Shown: positions 34,216 to 43,229 of the stretch, one piece after another
Layout of the letters: the number at the start of each line of letters is the position of its first letter
Numbering within the stretch: position 1 is the first letter of the stretch
Origin: Desulfoarculaceae bacterium
Lineage (GTDB): Bacteria; Desulfobacterota; Desulfobulbia; Desulfobulbales; Desulfocapsaceae
Direction: 5' to 3'
Assembly: GCA_019429465.1 (NCBI GenBank)
Contig: JAHYIV010000005.1
Span: 1 to 64,000, forward strand
Length of the DNA: 64,000 nt
Position numbers and translations under genes: made by a program
The notes under the pieces: generated by a model
Told to the model about the DNA's origin: nothing
What the model saw: the letters and a program-made list of their open reading frames with translations, nothing else
The model's database searches: none

Positions 34216-35904
34216 TCATGAAGCGCGAACAGCACGGTTCAGGCTGCTGAGCATCGCCTTGATCGAGGCGATAATGATATCCGTATCCACCCCTGCCCCC
34301 CAGAATTTCCTGCCGTCCGGATATTCCGTCTCTATATAGGCAACCGCCTTGGAACTTGAGCCCTTGGTCAGGGCATGTTCATGATAGCCGCAAAGAGTAA
34401 ACTCACATACCAGCCCTGCTTTCAGCGCTTCGCAAAAGGCATCCAGCGGGCCATTGCCCGTAGCTGCCACCTGCCGCTGCTCGCCATTGACACTGATGAT
34501 GGCCTCGACAGCGGCTGAAGAGCGTTCTGCATCGGCATCCACATGCCGCTTCAGGACATTAAAGGAGATCAGGCCATAAGGTTGAGTAACGGTTAGATAC
34601 TCCTCCTTGAAGGCAGCCCAGAGCTCGGCCATCTGCAGCTCCCGCCCCTCCCGTTCCGTGACCTGCTGAATGACAGCTCCGAATTCAGGATGCATCTCCC
34701 TGGGCATCTTGAAGCCAAACTCCCGGTTCATGATCCAGGCAACCCCGCCCTTGCCCGACTGACTGTTGATGCGGATAATGGATTCATAGCTCCGCCCCAC
34801 ATCCCTGGGATCCATGGGCAGATAAGGAACAGCCCAGATCCCGTCGGCTGCGGCATCACAGGCGGTCATCCCCTTGTTGATGGCATCCTGATGGGAGCCG
34901 GAGAAGGCGGTATAGACCAGCTCGCCGGCGTAAGGGTGCCGGACATGCACCGGGATCCGGGTCACCCGTTCAGAAACCGTAATCACCCGGTTGATATCAT
35001 GGAGATTCAGCCCGGGATTGACCCCCTGGGTAAACATATTGAGGGCCAGGGTGATGATATCGACATTACCGGTCCGCTCGCCGTTGCCGAACAGGGTCCC
35101 CTCTACCCGGTCGCCGCCGGCCATCAGGGCCAGCTCGGTGGCTGCAACCGCGCAGCCGCGGTCATTATGGGCGTGAAGACTGATAATGGCGCAATCCCGT
35201 TGTTGCAGATGCGTACAGAACCACTCAATCTGATCGGCATAGATATTGGGAGTCGCCATCTCGACGGTGGCCGGCAGATTGATGATCATCCTGTTCTCAG
35301 GGGTCGGCTGCCACACTCCCATAACCGCCTCACAGACCTCAAGGGCAAATCCCAGCTCGGTCCCGGTGAAACTTTCCGGGGAATACTCATAGCGAAACGA
35401 AGTCTCAGGGTAGAGTTCCGCTTCAGCGCTGATCATCCGTGCCCCGTCGATGGCCAGGGCAATGATCTCCGGCCGGCTCATCTGAAAGACAACACGCCGC
35501 TGCAGGGTGGATGTGGAATTATAGAGATGAACGACGGCCTTTTTCGCCCCTTTCAGGGCCTCAAAGCTCCTTTTAATGAGATGCTCCCTGGCCGGGGTCA
35601 GGATCTGGATAGTCACATCATCAGGGATCAGCCCCTGTTCAATGAGCGTTCTGGCGAAATCAAACTCCACCTGGGAGGCCGACGGAAATCCAATCTCGAT
35701 CTCCTTGAAGCCTATATCCACAAGCAACTGAAAAAGCTCCATCTTTTCCTCAAGGCTCATGGGCTGAACCAGGGCCTGATTGCCGTCACGCAGGTCAACG
35801 CTGCACCAATCTGGGGGGGTGGTGATGGTCTTTTCCGGCCAGGTACGGCCCGGTAGGTCCAGACGGGGATAAGGGCGATACTTTTTTACTGCATCAGAAT
35901 TCAT
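34216..35904 (-). CDS. leuA: 2-isopropylmalate synthase
   Basis: Enzyme of 562 residues that condenses 2-ketoisovalerate and acetyl-CoA in the first step of leucine synthesis. The N-terminal TIM barrel contains SVDLRDGNQALVQPMS and HAHNDRGCAVAATELALMAG (metal ligands). The C-terminal leucine-binding regulatory domain is present (EFTLCGYHEHALTKGSSSKAVAYIE). N-terminal KYRPYPRLDLPGRTWP places it in the longer yeast/actinobacterial-like LeuA2 group. The gene is bracketed by two inverted 154-bp repeats and is divergent from ilvBN. Confidence 0.96.
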   Translation of the reverse strand: MNSDAVKKYRPYPRLDLPGRTWPEKTITTPPDWCSVDLRDGNQALVQPMSLEEKMELFQLLVDIGFKEIEIGFPSASQVEFDFARTLIEQGLIPDDVTIQILTPAREHLIKRSFEALKGAKKAVVHLYNSTSTLQRRVVFQMSRPEIIALAIDGARMISAEAELYPETSFRYEYSPESFTGTELGFALEVCEAVMGVWQPTPENRMIINLPATVEMATPNIYADQIEWFCTHLQQRDCAIISLHAHNDRGCAVAATELALMAGGDRVEGTLFGNGERTGNVDIITLALNMFTQGVNPGLNLHDINRVITVSERVTRIPVHVRHPYAGELVYTAFSGSHQDAINKGMTACDAAADGIWAVPYLPMDPRDVGRSYESIIRINSQSGKGGVAWIMNREFGFKMPREMHPEFGAVIQQVTEREGRELQMAELWAAFKEEYLTVTQPYGLISFNVLKRHVDADAERSSAAVEAIISVNGEQRQVAATGNGPLDAFCEALKAGLVCEFTLCGYHEHALTKGSSSKAVAYIETEYPDGRKFWGAGVDTDIIIASIKAMLSSLNRAVRAS

Positions 35905-35924
35905 GACCTTTTATTCCTTTTTTT

Positions 35925-36078
35925 GTAACTATCCAGCTTAATGCCGGGAAAATGCCAAAACACATGTCACGTAACTATTCAGCAGCGCCTCATATGCGAG
36001 AAAGAGGCCTGCGAAGTGTACTGATTCGTACATAAGCAGACCGATGACGAAGCAGATGAGGTGCTGCTGGATAGTTAC
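35925..36078. repeat. 154-bp repeat, right copy flanking leuA (inverted)
   Basis: Inverted counterpart of 34040-34193, starting 21 bases upstream of the leuA start codon. Any leuA promoter must lie inside this element or in the few bases before the ATG. Confidence 0.95.
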
Positions 36079-36453
36079 CCTTTTTTAAGATGGTCCCAGG
36101 CCGGATAAGCCGTTGTCATACAAATCTTGCTATCTTTTGCCGCTCGCCTTATCGGCAAGGCGCTGCGCCAAAGGAGCCGTAAACAAAAAAGGCCGGGTTT
36201 TTGCACCGCGGCCTCAGGGGTTTTACTGGTTCTTTATTGCAGCAATCAGAATTTCACCATCCCCGCCGCAGCAGGGATAAAACTTGCTCCACAATATGAG
36301 TGATCCCCGGCGCTCTTACAGCTGGTCGAAATGACAAAATAATACTATTTACGTATCCTTTAGATAATAAATAAACTCGATAATCACTCCTTGTCAAGCA
36401 GCTTTTCCACACCCGAACAATTCAGGAATTATTCCCAAAGACTACCTTCATTC
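36079..36453. other. Gene-free leader region between leuA and ilvB
   Basis: No gene seen. GGCCG and CGGCC arms at 36191-36213 enclose a T-run and make a possible hairpin. AT-rich sequence follows with no clear T-box, riboswitch or leader peptide. Confidence 0.5.
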
Positions 36454-36483
36454 TTGACATGAGACCTATCATCGATATATATT
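36454..36483 (+). promoter_or_regulatory. Sigma-70-type promoter of ilvB
   Basis: TTGACA at 36454-36459 is followed by AT-rich -10 candidates TATATA (spacing 16) or TATATT (spacing 18). The predicted start lies about 90 bases before the ilvB ATG. Confidence 0.7.
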
Positions 36484-36578
36484 ATTTAATTCTTCATATT
36501 TTTATATAATAAACATGCAGGCTTTTTAAGATTGCCAACTTTTCTGAAAAACATCATTCATTGAAAGGAAGAGGGTTC

Positions 36579-38279
36579 ATGGAAAAAATTAGCGGCTCAC
36601 AGGCCATTATACGCTGCCTTCAGGAAGAAGGAGTAAAAATTATTTTCGGTTTCCCCGGCGGCGCGGTCATTGACCTCTATGATGCCCTGATGGATTCCGA
36701 CCTTATCAATGTCCTTGTCCGCCATGAACAAGGCGCGGTCCATGCGGCTGACGGCCTGGCCAGGGTTACCGGCGAAGTCGGGGTCGCCCTGCTCACCTCC
36801 GGCCCGGGCGCAACCAATGGCGTAACAGCCATTGCCACGGCCTATATGGACTCCATCCCCATGGTCATCCTCACCGGCCAGGTGCCCACCGCCCTGATCG
36901 GCAATGATGCCTTCCAGGAGGTGGATATCGTCGGCATCACCCGGCCCTGCACCAAACATAACTATCTGGTCAAAGACGCTAAAGACCTGGTTTCCACCCT
37001 GCGCGAGGCCTTCCACATCGCCCGCACCGGTCGTCCAGGCCCGGTCCTGGTTGATCTGCCCAAGGATGTTGTCGCCAAGATGGTTGACTTTCCCGAGAAA
37101 AAACCGATCAGGATGCAAAACTACCAGCCTACCTATGAACCCCATCCGGGCCAGATAGAGAAGGCGTGTAAAAAGATCATCAAGGCCAAAAATCCGGTGC
37201 TCTATGTCGGCGGTGGAGTCATTCTTGCCAATGCCCATGAAGAGCTGACCGAACTGGCCAGAAAACTCAATATCCCGGTGACCATGACCCTGATGGGGCT
37301 TGGCGGTTTTCCCGGCAGCGACCCGCTGTCCATGGGCATGCTCGGCATGCATGGCAGCTATACCGCCAACATGGCCGTGGCCCACAGTGATCTTCTGATC
37401 GCAGTCGGCGCCCGCTTTGATGACCGGGTTACCGGCCGTCTCGACGCCTTTGCTCCCCATGCGACCATCATCCATATTGACGTTGATCCCACTTCGATCA
37501 GTAAAAATGTCAAGGTTGACATCCCCATTGTCGCCGACTGTAAATATGCCCTCACGGCCATCAACAACTGGTTCAATACCGCCAGTGATTTCAACCGGGA
37601 GCAAGTGGCGGCCAGCCATGAACCCTGGCTGGCGACCATTGACGAATGGACGAAGAAGCACCCCATGTGCTACATTGATGAGGGGGAGATCATCAAGCCC
37701 CAGTATGTCATCGAAAAACTGGACGAACTCACCCATGGTGATGCCATTATCACTACAGAGGTCGGCCAGAATCAGATGTGGGCCGCCCAGTTCTACAAGT
37801 TCAACAAACCCCGGCAATGGGCGACCTCAGGGGGGCTCGGCACCATGGGTTATGGCCTGCCCGCCGCCATCGGCGCCAAAATGGCCTTCCCTGACAAGAC
37901 GGTGATCGATGTCGCCGGTGACGGCTCCATCCAGATGAACATCCAGGAACTGGCCACGGCCAAACAGTATAAGTGTCCGGTCAAGGTCGCCATCCTCAAC
38001 AATAATTATCTGGGCATGGTGCGTCAGTGGCAGGAACTTTTCTACAATAAACGCTACGCCGGGACCGTCATGGAGGTGACCCCTGACTTTGTGCTGCTGG
38101 CTCAGGCCTACGGCGCAGTCGGATTACGGGCCACCAAGAAAAGCGAGGTGGAGGCGGTGATCAAAGAGGCCCTGGCCACGGATAATACCGTGATCATGGA
38201 CTTTGCCATTGCCAGGGAAGAGTGTGTTTTTCCAATGGTACCGGCAGGAAAGGCCACCACCGAGATGCTGCTGGTCTAG
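36579..38279 (+). CDS. ilvB: Acetolactate synthase large subunit
   Basis: Thiamine-diphosphate enzyme of 566 residues catalysing the first common step of valine and isoleucine synthesis. It shows the N-terminal catalytic region (GGAVIDLYDAL, RHEQGAVHAADG), central FAD-type domain and C-terminal ThDP motif GDGSIQMNIQELATAKQYKCPVKVAILNN. ATG 36579 follows AGGAAGAGGG; the upstream TTG at 36561 is less likely. The small subunit follows after 105 bases. Length is normal. Confidence 0.96.
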   Translation: MEKISGSQAIIRCLQEEGVKIIFGFPGGAVIDLYDALMDSDLINVLVRHEQGAVHAADGLARVTGEVGVALLTSGPGATNGVTAIATAYMDSIPMVILTGQVPTALIGNDAFQEVDIVGITRPCTKHNYLVKDAKDLVSTLREAFHIARTGRPGPVLVDLPKDVVAKMVDFPEKKPIRMQNYQPTYEPHPGQIEKACKKIIKAKNPVLYVGGGVILANAHEELTELARKLNIPVTMTLMGLGGFPGSDPLSMGMLGMHGSYTANMAVAHSDLLIAVGARFDDRVTGRLDAFAPHATIIHIDVDPTSISKNVKVDIPIVADCKYALTAINNWFNTASDFNREQVAASHEPWLATIDEWTKKHPMCYIDEGEIIKPQYVIEKLDELTHGDAIITTEVGQNQMWAAQFYKFNKPRQWATSGGLGTMGYGLPAAIGAKMAFPDKTVIDVAGDGSIQMNIQELATAKQYKCPVKVAILNNNYLGMVRQWQELFYNKRYAGTVMEVTPDFVLLAQAYGAVGLRATKKSEVEAVIKEALATDNTVIMDFAIAREECVFPMVPAGKATTEMLLV

Positions 38280-38384
38280 CCTCCCTGTTCCGGCTCCTTA
38301 TCTTCTGATCAGGGAAGGATCAGCGCCTGATTCCATCCCTTAAGAGGCAGTTGTCACAAAATATATTTTGCACAGGACAAATAG

Positions 38385-38867
38385 ATGAAACATACAATTT
38401 CCGTACTTCTTCAAAATAAGCCGGGGGTTCTTTCACGAGTCACCGGCCTGTTCAGCGGCCGCGGCTTTAACATTGAAAGCCTCAGTGTCGCTGAAACTCT
38501 CGAAGCCAGCATCTCCTGCCTGACTCTCGTCACCCGCGGCGACGAGGCCATTATTGAGCAGATAACCAAACAGCTGCACAAGCTCATCGATGTCATCAAG
38601 GTCTCCGACATCAGTGACAGCGAATATGTGGAGCGGGAGATGGTCCTGATCCGGGTCAAGGCCGAGGCCCAGTCCAGGGCCGAGGTTCTGCGGGTCATTG
38701 ATATCTTCCGGGGCAAGGTTGTGGATGTCAGTCCAAGATCCTATACAGTTGAGGTAACCGGCTCCGCCTCAAAGGTCCAGGCCATCATTGATATTCTGAA
38801 ACCAATCGGTATTCAGGAGATCGTACGCACCGGAACTATTGCCATGGCCAGGGCCAGTAAAAAATGA
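38385..38867 (+). CDS. ilvN: Acetolactate synthase small (regulatory) subunit
   Basis: Protein of 160 residues with an N-terminal ACT domain (HTISVLLQNKPGVLSRVTGLFSGRGFNIESLSV) that binds valine for feedback inhibition, and a C-terminal ACT-like half (DVSPRSYTVEVTGSASKVQAII). It partners IlvB. It overlaps the psd start by four bases, coupling branched-chain amino acid and phospholipid genes, a common arrangement in delta-proteobacteria. Confidence 0.96.
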   Translation: MKHTISVLLQNKPGVLSRVTGLFSGRGFNIESLSVAETLEASISCLTLVTRGDEAIIEQITKQLHKLIDVIKVSDISDSEYVEREMVLIRVKAEAQSRAEVLRVIDIFRGKVVDVSPRSYTVEVTGSASKVQAIIDILKPIGIQEIVRTGTIAMARASKK

Positions 38868-39508
38868 AATCTCCCGAGATCCCGATCGCCAGGGAAGGGT
38901 ATCCATTTATTGCCCTCAGCGCCTTTGTCACCCTCATTATCGCCATTTTAGGCTACACCCTTCTTGCCCTGCCGGCGCTGGCCATAACCACCTTTGTCGT
39001 TTATTTTTTCCGCGACCCGGAACGCATCGGACCGGTCAGCGATGATGCCCTGACCTCACCCGCCGACGGCAAGGTCATCCTGATCGAAAAGATTATTGAT
39101 GACCAGTATCTCCTCGGCCAGGTGTACAAGGTTTCAATCTTCATGAACGTCTTTAACGTCCATGTCAACCGAGCCCCGGTGAACGGTACCGTGGAGAAAG
39201 TCGTCTACACGCCTGGTAAATTTTATTCGGCGGACAGCGACCGCGGGGCCATGCATAACGAACATTGCGCCACTCTTCTCCACAGCGCCAGCGGACACCG
39301 GCTGGCCTTTGTCCAGGTGGCCGGCCTTATTGCCAGAAGGATTGTCTGCTGGCTGGAAGTTGACGATCAGGTTCGTCGCGGACAGCGTTTCGGCCTGATC
39401 CGTTTTGGCTCCCGCGTTGATCTCTATATCCCCACCCAGACTCAGCTTGAAATTGCGGTCGGTCAGAAAGTAAGGGCGGGCGAAACGGTTATTGGCTATC
39501 TTTCCTGA
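38864..39508 (+). CDS. psd: Phosphatidylserine decarboxylase (short type)
   Basis: Membrane-associated pyruvoyl enzyme of 214 residues that makes phosphatidylethanolamine. Two hydrophobic segments lie near the N-terminus (FIALSAFVTLIIAILGYTLLALPALAITTF). The chain is cleaved before the serine of RFGSRVDLY, which becomes the pyruvoyl group. The length fits the short PSD-A type. It is followed by MITE B and then pssA. Confidence 0.93.
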   Translation: MKSPEIPIAREGYPFIALSAFVTLIIAILGYTLLALPALAITTFVVYFFRDPERIGPVSDDALTSPADGKVILIEKIIDDQYLLGQVYKVSIFMNVFNVHVNRAPVNGTVEKVVYTPGKFYSADSDRGAMHNEHCATLLHSASGHRLAFVQVAGLIARRIVCWLEVDDQVRRGQRFGLIRFGSRVDLYIPTQTQLEIAVGQKVRAGETVIGYLS

Positions 39509-39528
39509 AAAAAAAGCGGATCAAAGTA

Positions 39529-39680
39529 AGCCGCTGTAAAAAAATAACTGGCCATCTAAGTGCCAGGAGTGGCATAAGGAGCCGGTCGCTACTACGCCGT
39601 CCATGGCGCTCGCGACACTGGGCCATCCCTGGCCTGCGTAACGAAAGAGATATAAATGGCCATGTTATTTCGTAACGGCT
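39529..39680. repeat. MITE family B, copy 3 (full, 152 bp)
   Basis: Nearly identical to 26960-27111, with inverted ends around ATGGCCATGTT. It is inserted between psd and pssA, which are normally contiguous, so it may affect co-transcription. Confidence 0.9.
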
Positions 39681-39757
39681 CCTAACATGCGCAACCAGTG
39701 ATCCAGACATCCCTATTGACGCATCCCCGAACTCATCCTCACAGGCGGAAATCTTTC

Positions 39758-40516
39758 ATGTCAGACAATCAACAGGAAACAAGCTCCAGGTTTTATCCGC
39801 TCCCATGCATGTTTACCCTGGCGAGTCTCTTCTTCGGATTTTACTCCATGATCGCCTCTATCAATAAAGATTTCAAGATCGCAGCCATCGCCATTCTGGT
39901 CGCCGCCATCTTTGACGGCCTTGACGGTCGGGTCGCGCGCATGACCAGGTCCACCAGTCAATTCGGAGTGGAGCTGGACTCACTCTGCGACATGGTCTCC
40001 TTCGGGGTCGCCCCCGCGCTCCTGGCCTATCTCTGGGCACTGCATCCCTATGGCCGCTATGGCTGGCTGGCCGCCTTTCTCTATGTGGCCATGACCTCAT
40101 TGCGCCTGGCCCGTTTCAACTCCCAGGACACCAAGTCGGACAGTAAGGATTTCGTCGGTCTGCCCTGTCCGGCCGCTGCCGCCATGATCGTCACCAGCGT
40201 CCTGTTTTCTTATTATCTTGGCATCACCGGCGAGGTCAAACACATCCTACTGCTGCTGCTGGTCTATCTGCTCTCCTACCTGATGGTCTCGACTCACAAG
40301 TACCTCAGCTTTAAAAAACCGGCTGCCGGGAAGCTCAAGACCTTTCAGATCCTGGTTGTGCTGCTGCTGCTCTTTATCCTCATTGCCTCTGAGCCGGATA
40401 TCATGCTCTTTGCTATCTGCCTTCTTTACATTGCCTCAGGCCCCGGCCTGGCCATCTACACCAGGATTCGCAGGATAAAGAAAGGGCCGGAGCCACCTCA
40501 GGATCATTCATCTTAA
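39758..40516 (+). CDS. pssA: CDP-diacylglycerol-serine O-phosphatidyltransferase
   Basis: Membrane enzyme of 252 residues that makes phosphatidylserine, the substrate of Psd. The CDP-alcohol phosphotransferase motif is DGLDGRVARMTRSTSQFGVE followed by LDSLCD (DG-x2-AR-x8-G-x3-D-x3-D). Several hydrophobic segments follow. ATG 39758 has AGGCGG upstream; the ORF start at 39698 is in non-conserved sequence. Confidence 0.94.
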   Translation: MSDNQQETSSRFYPLPCMFTLASLFFGFYSMIASINKDFKIAAIAILVAAIFDGLDGRVARMTRSTSQFGVELDSLCDMVSFGVAPALLAYLWALHPYGRYGWLAAFLYVAMTSLRLARFNSQDTKSDSKDFVGLPCPAAAAMIVTSVLFSYYLGITGEVKHILLLLLVYLLSYLMVSTHKYLSFKKPAAGKLKTFQILVVLLLLFILIASEPDIMLFAICLLYIASGPGLAIYTRIRRIKKGPEPPQDHSS

Positions 40517-40587
40517 TCAGACAACAGTGCCTTGGAAATAAGGCGCACCAGAAAAAAGACCAGCATCTTCATAAGGAAAAAAATAAA

Positions 40588-41616
40588 ATGACCAATGAAC
40601 AGAAAAAATATAACGTTGCCATCGCCGGCGCAACCGGTGCCGTGGGCGGCGCCATGCTTGAGGTCTTACGCCGGAGAAACTTTCCCGTGGGTGAATTGCG
40701 GCTCCTGGCCTCCGAACGCTCCATCGGCAAAAAGATTTCCTTTGGCGGCAAGGAACTGTCCGTCCAGCTCCTCTCCAAGGACGCCTTCCAGGGCATTGAC
40801 ATTGCCCTTTTTTCCGCCGGTGGTGATCGTTCCCTCGAATTCGCGCCGGCCGCTGCCGCCGCCGGCGCGGTAGTCATCGACAATTCGAGTGCCTTCCGCA
40901 TGGACCCCGAGATCCCCCTGGTCGTTCCCGAGGTCAACCCCCATGCCATAGCGCAATACACCAAGCGGGGCATTATCGCCAACCCCAACTGCTCCACCAT
41001 TCAGATGCTGGTAGCCTTAAAACCGATCCACGACAAGGTCGGCATCAAGCGGCTGGTGATCTCCACCTATCAGGCGGTCTCCGGCACCGGCGCCGAGGCC
41101 ATAGACGAACTGAAGGCCCAGGTGCAGGCCTATGCCGCCGGCCAGCCCATGGTCCATAAGGTCTATCCCCACCAGATCGCCTTCAACTGCCTGCCGCACA
41201 TTGACAGCTTTCTTGACAACGGCTACACCAAGGAAGAGATGAAGATGGTCAATGAGACCAGGAAGATCTTTGAAGACGACACCATTGGCATCACCGCCAC
41301 CGCTGTACGGGTGCCTGTTTTTTACGGACACTCCGAGGCCGTGAACATCGAGACCAGAAAGAAGATCAGCGCCGCCGAGGTCAAGGAGCTTCTGGCCCAT
41401 GCCCCCGGCGTCCAGCTTGTTGATGAACCGACCCTGTCCCGCTACCCCATGGCCGTCGACTGTGAGGGGAAATTCGAGACCATGGTGGGCAGGATCCGCG
41501 AGGATGATTCCATCGCCAACGGCATCAATCTCTGGGTGGTATCCGACAATATCCTCAAGGGCGCGGCCCTCAATGCTGTCCAGATCGCCGAATATTTTAT
41601 CGCCAACCATAAGTAA
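40588..41616 (+). CDS. asd: Aspartate-semialdehyde dehydrogenase
   Basis: Cytoplasmic enzyme of 342 residues that makes aspartate semialdehyde for lysine, threonine and methionine synthesis. It has the NADP-binding loop AGATGAVGG, the catalytic cysteine in NPNCSTIQM and the substrate-binding motif RVPVFYGHSEAVNIET. Length is normal. The next gene starts eight bases after the stop, so rsmD and coaD probably follow in one operon. Confidence 0.96.
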   Translation: MTNEQKKYNVAIAGATGAVGGAMLEVLRRRNFPVGELRLLASERSIGKKISFGGKELSVQLLSKDAFQGIDIALFSAGGDRSLEFAPAAAAAGAVVIDNSSAFRMDPEIPLVVPEVNPHAIAQYTKRGIIANPNCSTIQMLVALKPIHDKVGIKRLVISTYQAVSGTGAEAIDELKAQVQAYAAGQPMVHKVYPHQIAFNCLPHIDSFLDNGYTKEEMKMVNETRKIFEDDTIGITATAVRVPVFYGHSEAVNIETRKKISAAEVKELLAHAPGVQLVDEPTLSRYPMAVDCEGKFETMVGRIREDDSIANGINLWVVSDNILKGAALNAVQIAEYFIANHK

Positions 41617-41623
41617 CTGAAGA

Positions 41624-42265
41624 GTGAGAATTATAAGCGGATGGGCCAAGGGTAGAAAACTTTTTACGCCGCCGGCTCGTGACAATACCATTCGGCCCAC
41701 CTCTGACCGGGCGCGGGAAGCACTCTTCAACATCATCGGTGCTCAGGTCACAGGGGCCACTGTCCTCGATCTCTTTGCCGGGACCGGGGCCCTCGGAGTT
41801 GAGGCCCTGAGCCGCGGGGCCAGCAATGTCTGCTTTGTCGATTATCTCCCCCAGGCCCTGGAGCTCATCAGCAGGAACGTTCAGGTCTGCATGGACGCCA
41901 TCGACAAAAACCGGGATCTGCTGGAAAAAAATCAAAGCGGCCACATGCCCGACGCCTTTAAGCCTGTGACCCTGATCAGACACGACCTGCGCCATGGCCT
42001 GCCTTATTTTTCGGACAAGCTGCGCGCAACTCCGGGTTTTGATCTGATTTTTCTTGACCCGCCCTACTCCCAAGGCCTGTCAATACAACTGCTGCTGGCT
42101 TTAGATACCAGTGCCCTTCTCCGTGAGCAAACCCTGCTTGTCGTTGAAGATCGTGCCAAAGAAACCCTGCCGGAGAAGCTGATGAAACTGACCCTGGTGG
42201 ACCAGCGTAAATATGGCGAAGCCGGTTTCTGGTTTTACCAGCCACTGCCGGACGGGACCAGCTGA
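41624..42265 (+). CDS. rsmD: 16S rRNA (guanine966-N2)-methyltransferase
   Basis: SAM-dependent enzyme of 213 residues that modifies G966 of 16S rRNA. It begins with the family start MRIISGWAKGRKL, has the SAM loop LDLFAGTGALGVEALSRGA, and the catalytic FLDPPYSQGL motif. The start codon is GTG at 41624. The stop overlaps the coaD start by one base (TGATG), the usual rsmD-coaD pairing. Confidence 0.94.
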   Translation: MRIISGWAKGRKLFTPPARDNTIRPTSDRAREALFNIIGAQVTGATVLDLFAGTGALGVEALSRGASNVCFVDYLPQALELISRNVQVCMDAIDKNRDLLEKNQSGHMPDAFKPVTLIRHDLRHGLPYFSDKLRATPGFDLIFLDPPYSQGLSIQLLLALDTSALLREQTLLVVEDRAKETLPEKLMKLTLVDQRKYGEAGFWFYQPLPDGTS

Positions 42266-42759
42266 TGATCGCATCACCCACTATCGCCATTTATCCTGGT
42301 ACATTTGATCCCATCACCATGGGCCATATCGACATCATCAATCGGACCCTGAATCTCTTTGACCGTGTCATTATCGCCATTGCCATCAATCCGGGGAAGA
42401 CTCCGCTGTTCACACTTGAACAGCGGCTGGAGATGGTGCAACAATGTTTTCCCGAAGACTACTCGCGCATAGAAGTCGCCGCAGTCTCCGGCCTTCTGGT
42501 CGACTACGCCATGCAGCGTGGAGCCCGGGCGATTATTCGGGGGCTGCGGGCGGTCTCGGACTTTGACTATGAATTCCAGCTGGCGCTGATGAATCGTAAA
42601 CTGGAAAGAGAGGTGGAAACCCTTTTTCTGATGCCCGGCTTCCGCTGGATCTATATCAGTTCTTCAATCATCAAAGAGGCTGCCAGATACGGCGGAGACG
42701 TCAGTGAACTGGTGCCGGCGCACGTAAACCAGCTCCTGATAGACACCTTTTCTTCCTGA
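42265..42759 (+). CDS. coaD: Phosphopantetheine adenylyltransferase
   Basis: Enzyme of 164 residues in coenzyme A synthesis. The nucleotidyltransferase signature is YPGTFDPITMGHIDII, with RGLRAVSDFDYEFQLALMNRKL and the C-terminal ISSSIIKEAARYGGDVSELVP, all typical. Coupled to rsmD. Confidence 0.96.
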   Translation: MIASPTIAIYPGTFDPITMGHIDIINRTLNLFDRVIIAIAINPGKTPLFTLEQRLEMVQQCFPEDYSRIEVAAVSGLLVDYAMQRGARAIIRGLRAVSDFDYEFQLALMNRKLEREVETLFLMPGFRWIYISSSIIKEAARYGGDVSELVPAHVNQLLIDTFSS

Positions 42760-42803
42760 AGTCTGGATACATCCCCTGGAAACACCTGCAATTGTCACTT
42801 GTC

Positions 42804-43211
42804 ATGCCCTCAAAACGCCCTCACTCCCAGGCCCTCAACCGACGGCGCCTCGTTCTTCTCATCGGCCTCCTCGCCCTCTGCTACCCGATCCTGCGCTTTC
42901 TTGGATTTAAGGTTCCCCGGCAAACTCGTCTCGTTGAGATCAAGTCCGCTTTAGGCCCTCGCGGATATTTCCTGGGACCTGATTTCATCCTCTTTGAGGA
43001 CGAACAAGGCCCCTGGGCCGTCTCAAGGACATGCACCCATCTCGGCTGCAAGATCAACCACCGGGAAAAAGAAGGATTTCTGGAATGCCCCTGTCACCAA
43101 TCCCGTTTCTCCATCCAGGGCGAGGTCATTCAAGGACCGGCCAAAAGGCCACTCCCCCGTTTCAAGGTTGAGAAGATTGGCGATGCAGACGGCTACATCG
43201 TCACCATCTAA
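42804..43211 (+). CDS. Rieske [2Fe-2S] protein
   Basis: Membrane-anchored protein of 135 residues. A basic N-terminus and one TM (about 15-34) are followed by a Rieske domain with C77-T-H79-LG-C82 and C95-P-C97-H98, the four cluster ligands and the disulfide cysteines. Followed after 18 bases by a cytochrome b gene, so it is the iron-sulfur subunit of a small bc/b6f-type quinol oxidase. ATG 42804 is chosen over the upstream TTG. Confidence 0.92.
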   Translation: MPSKRPHSQALNRRRLVLLIGLLALCYPILRFLGFKVPRQTRLVEIKSALGPRGYFLGPDFILFEDEQGPWAVSRTCTHLGCKINHREKEGFLECPCHQSRFSIQGEVIQGPAKRPLPRFKVEKIGDADGYIVTI

Positions 43212-43229
43212 CAACCACTGAGCGTTCCC

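Noticed and set aside
34690-35856. 388-residue plus-strand ORF opposite leuA
   Set aside because: Antisense shadow of leuA without motifs.
36079-36578. T-box or leader-peptide attenuator before ilvB
   Set aside because: No T-box motif, no short ORF rich in Val, Ile or Leu, and no clear terminator/antiterminator pair.
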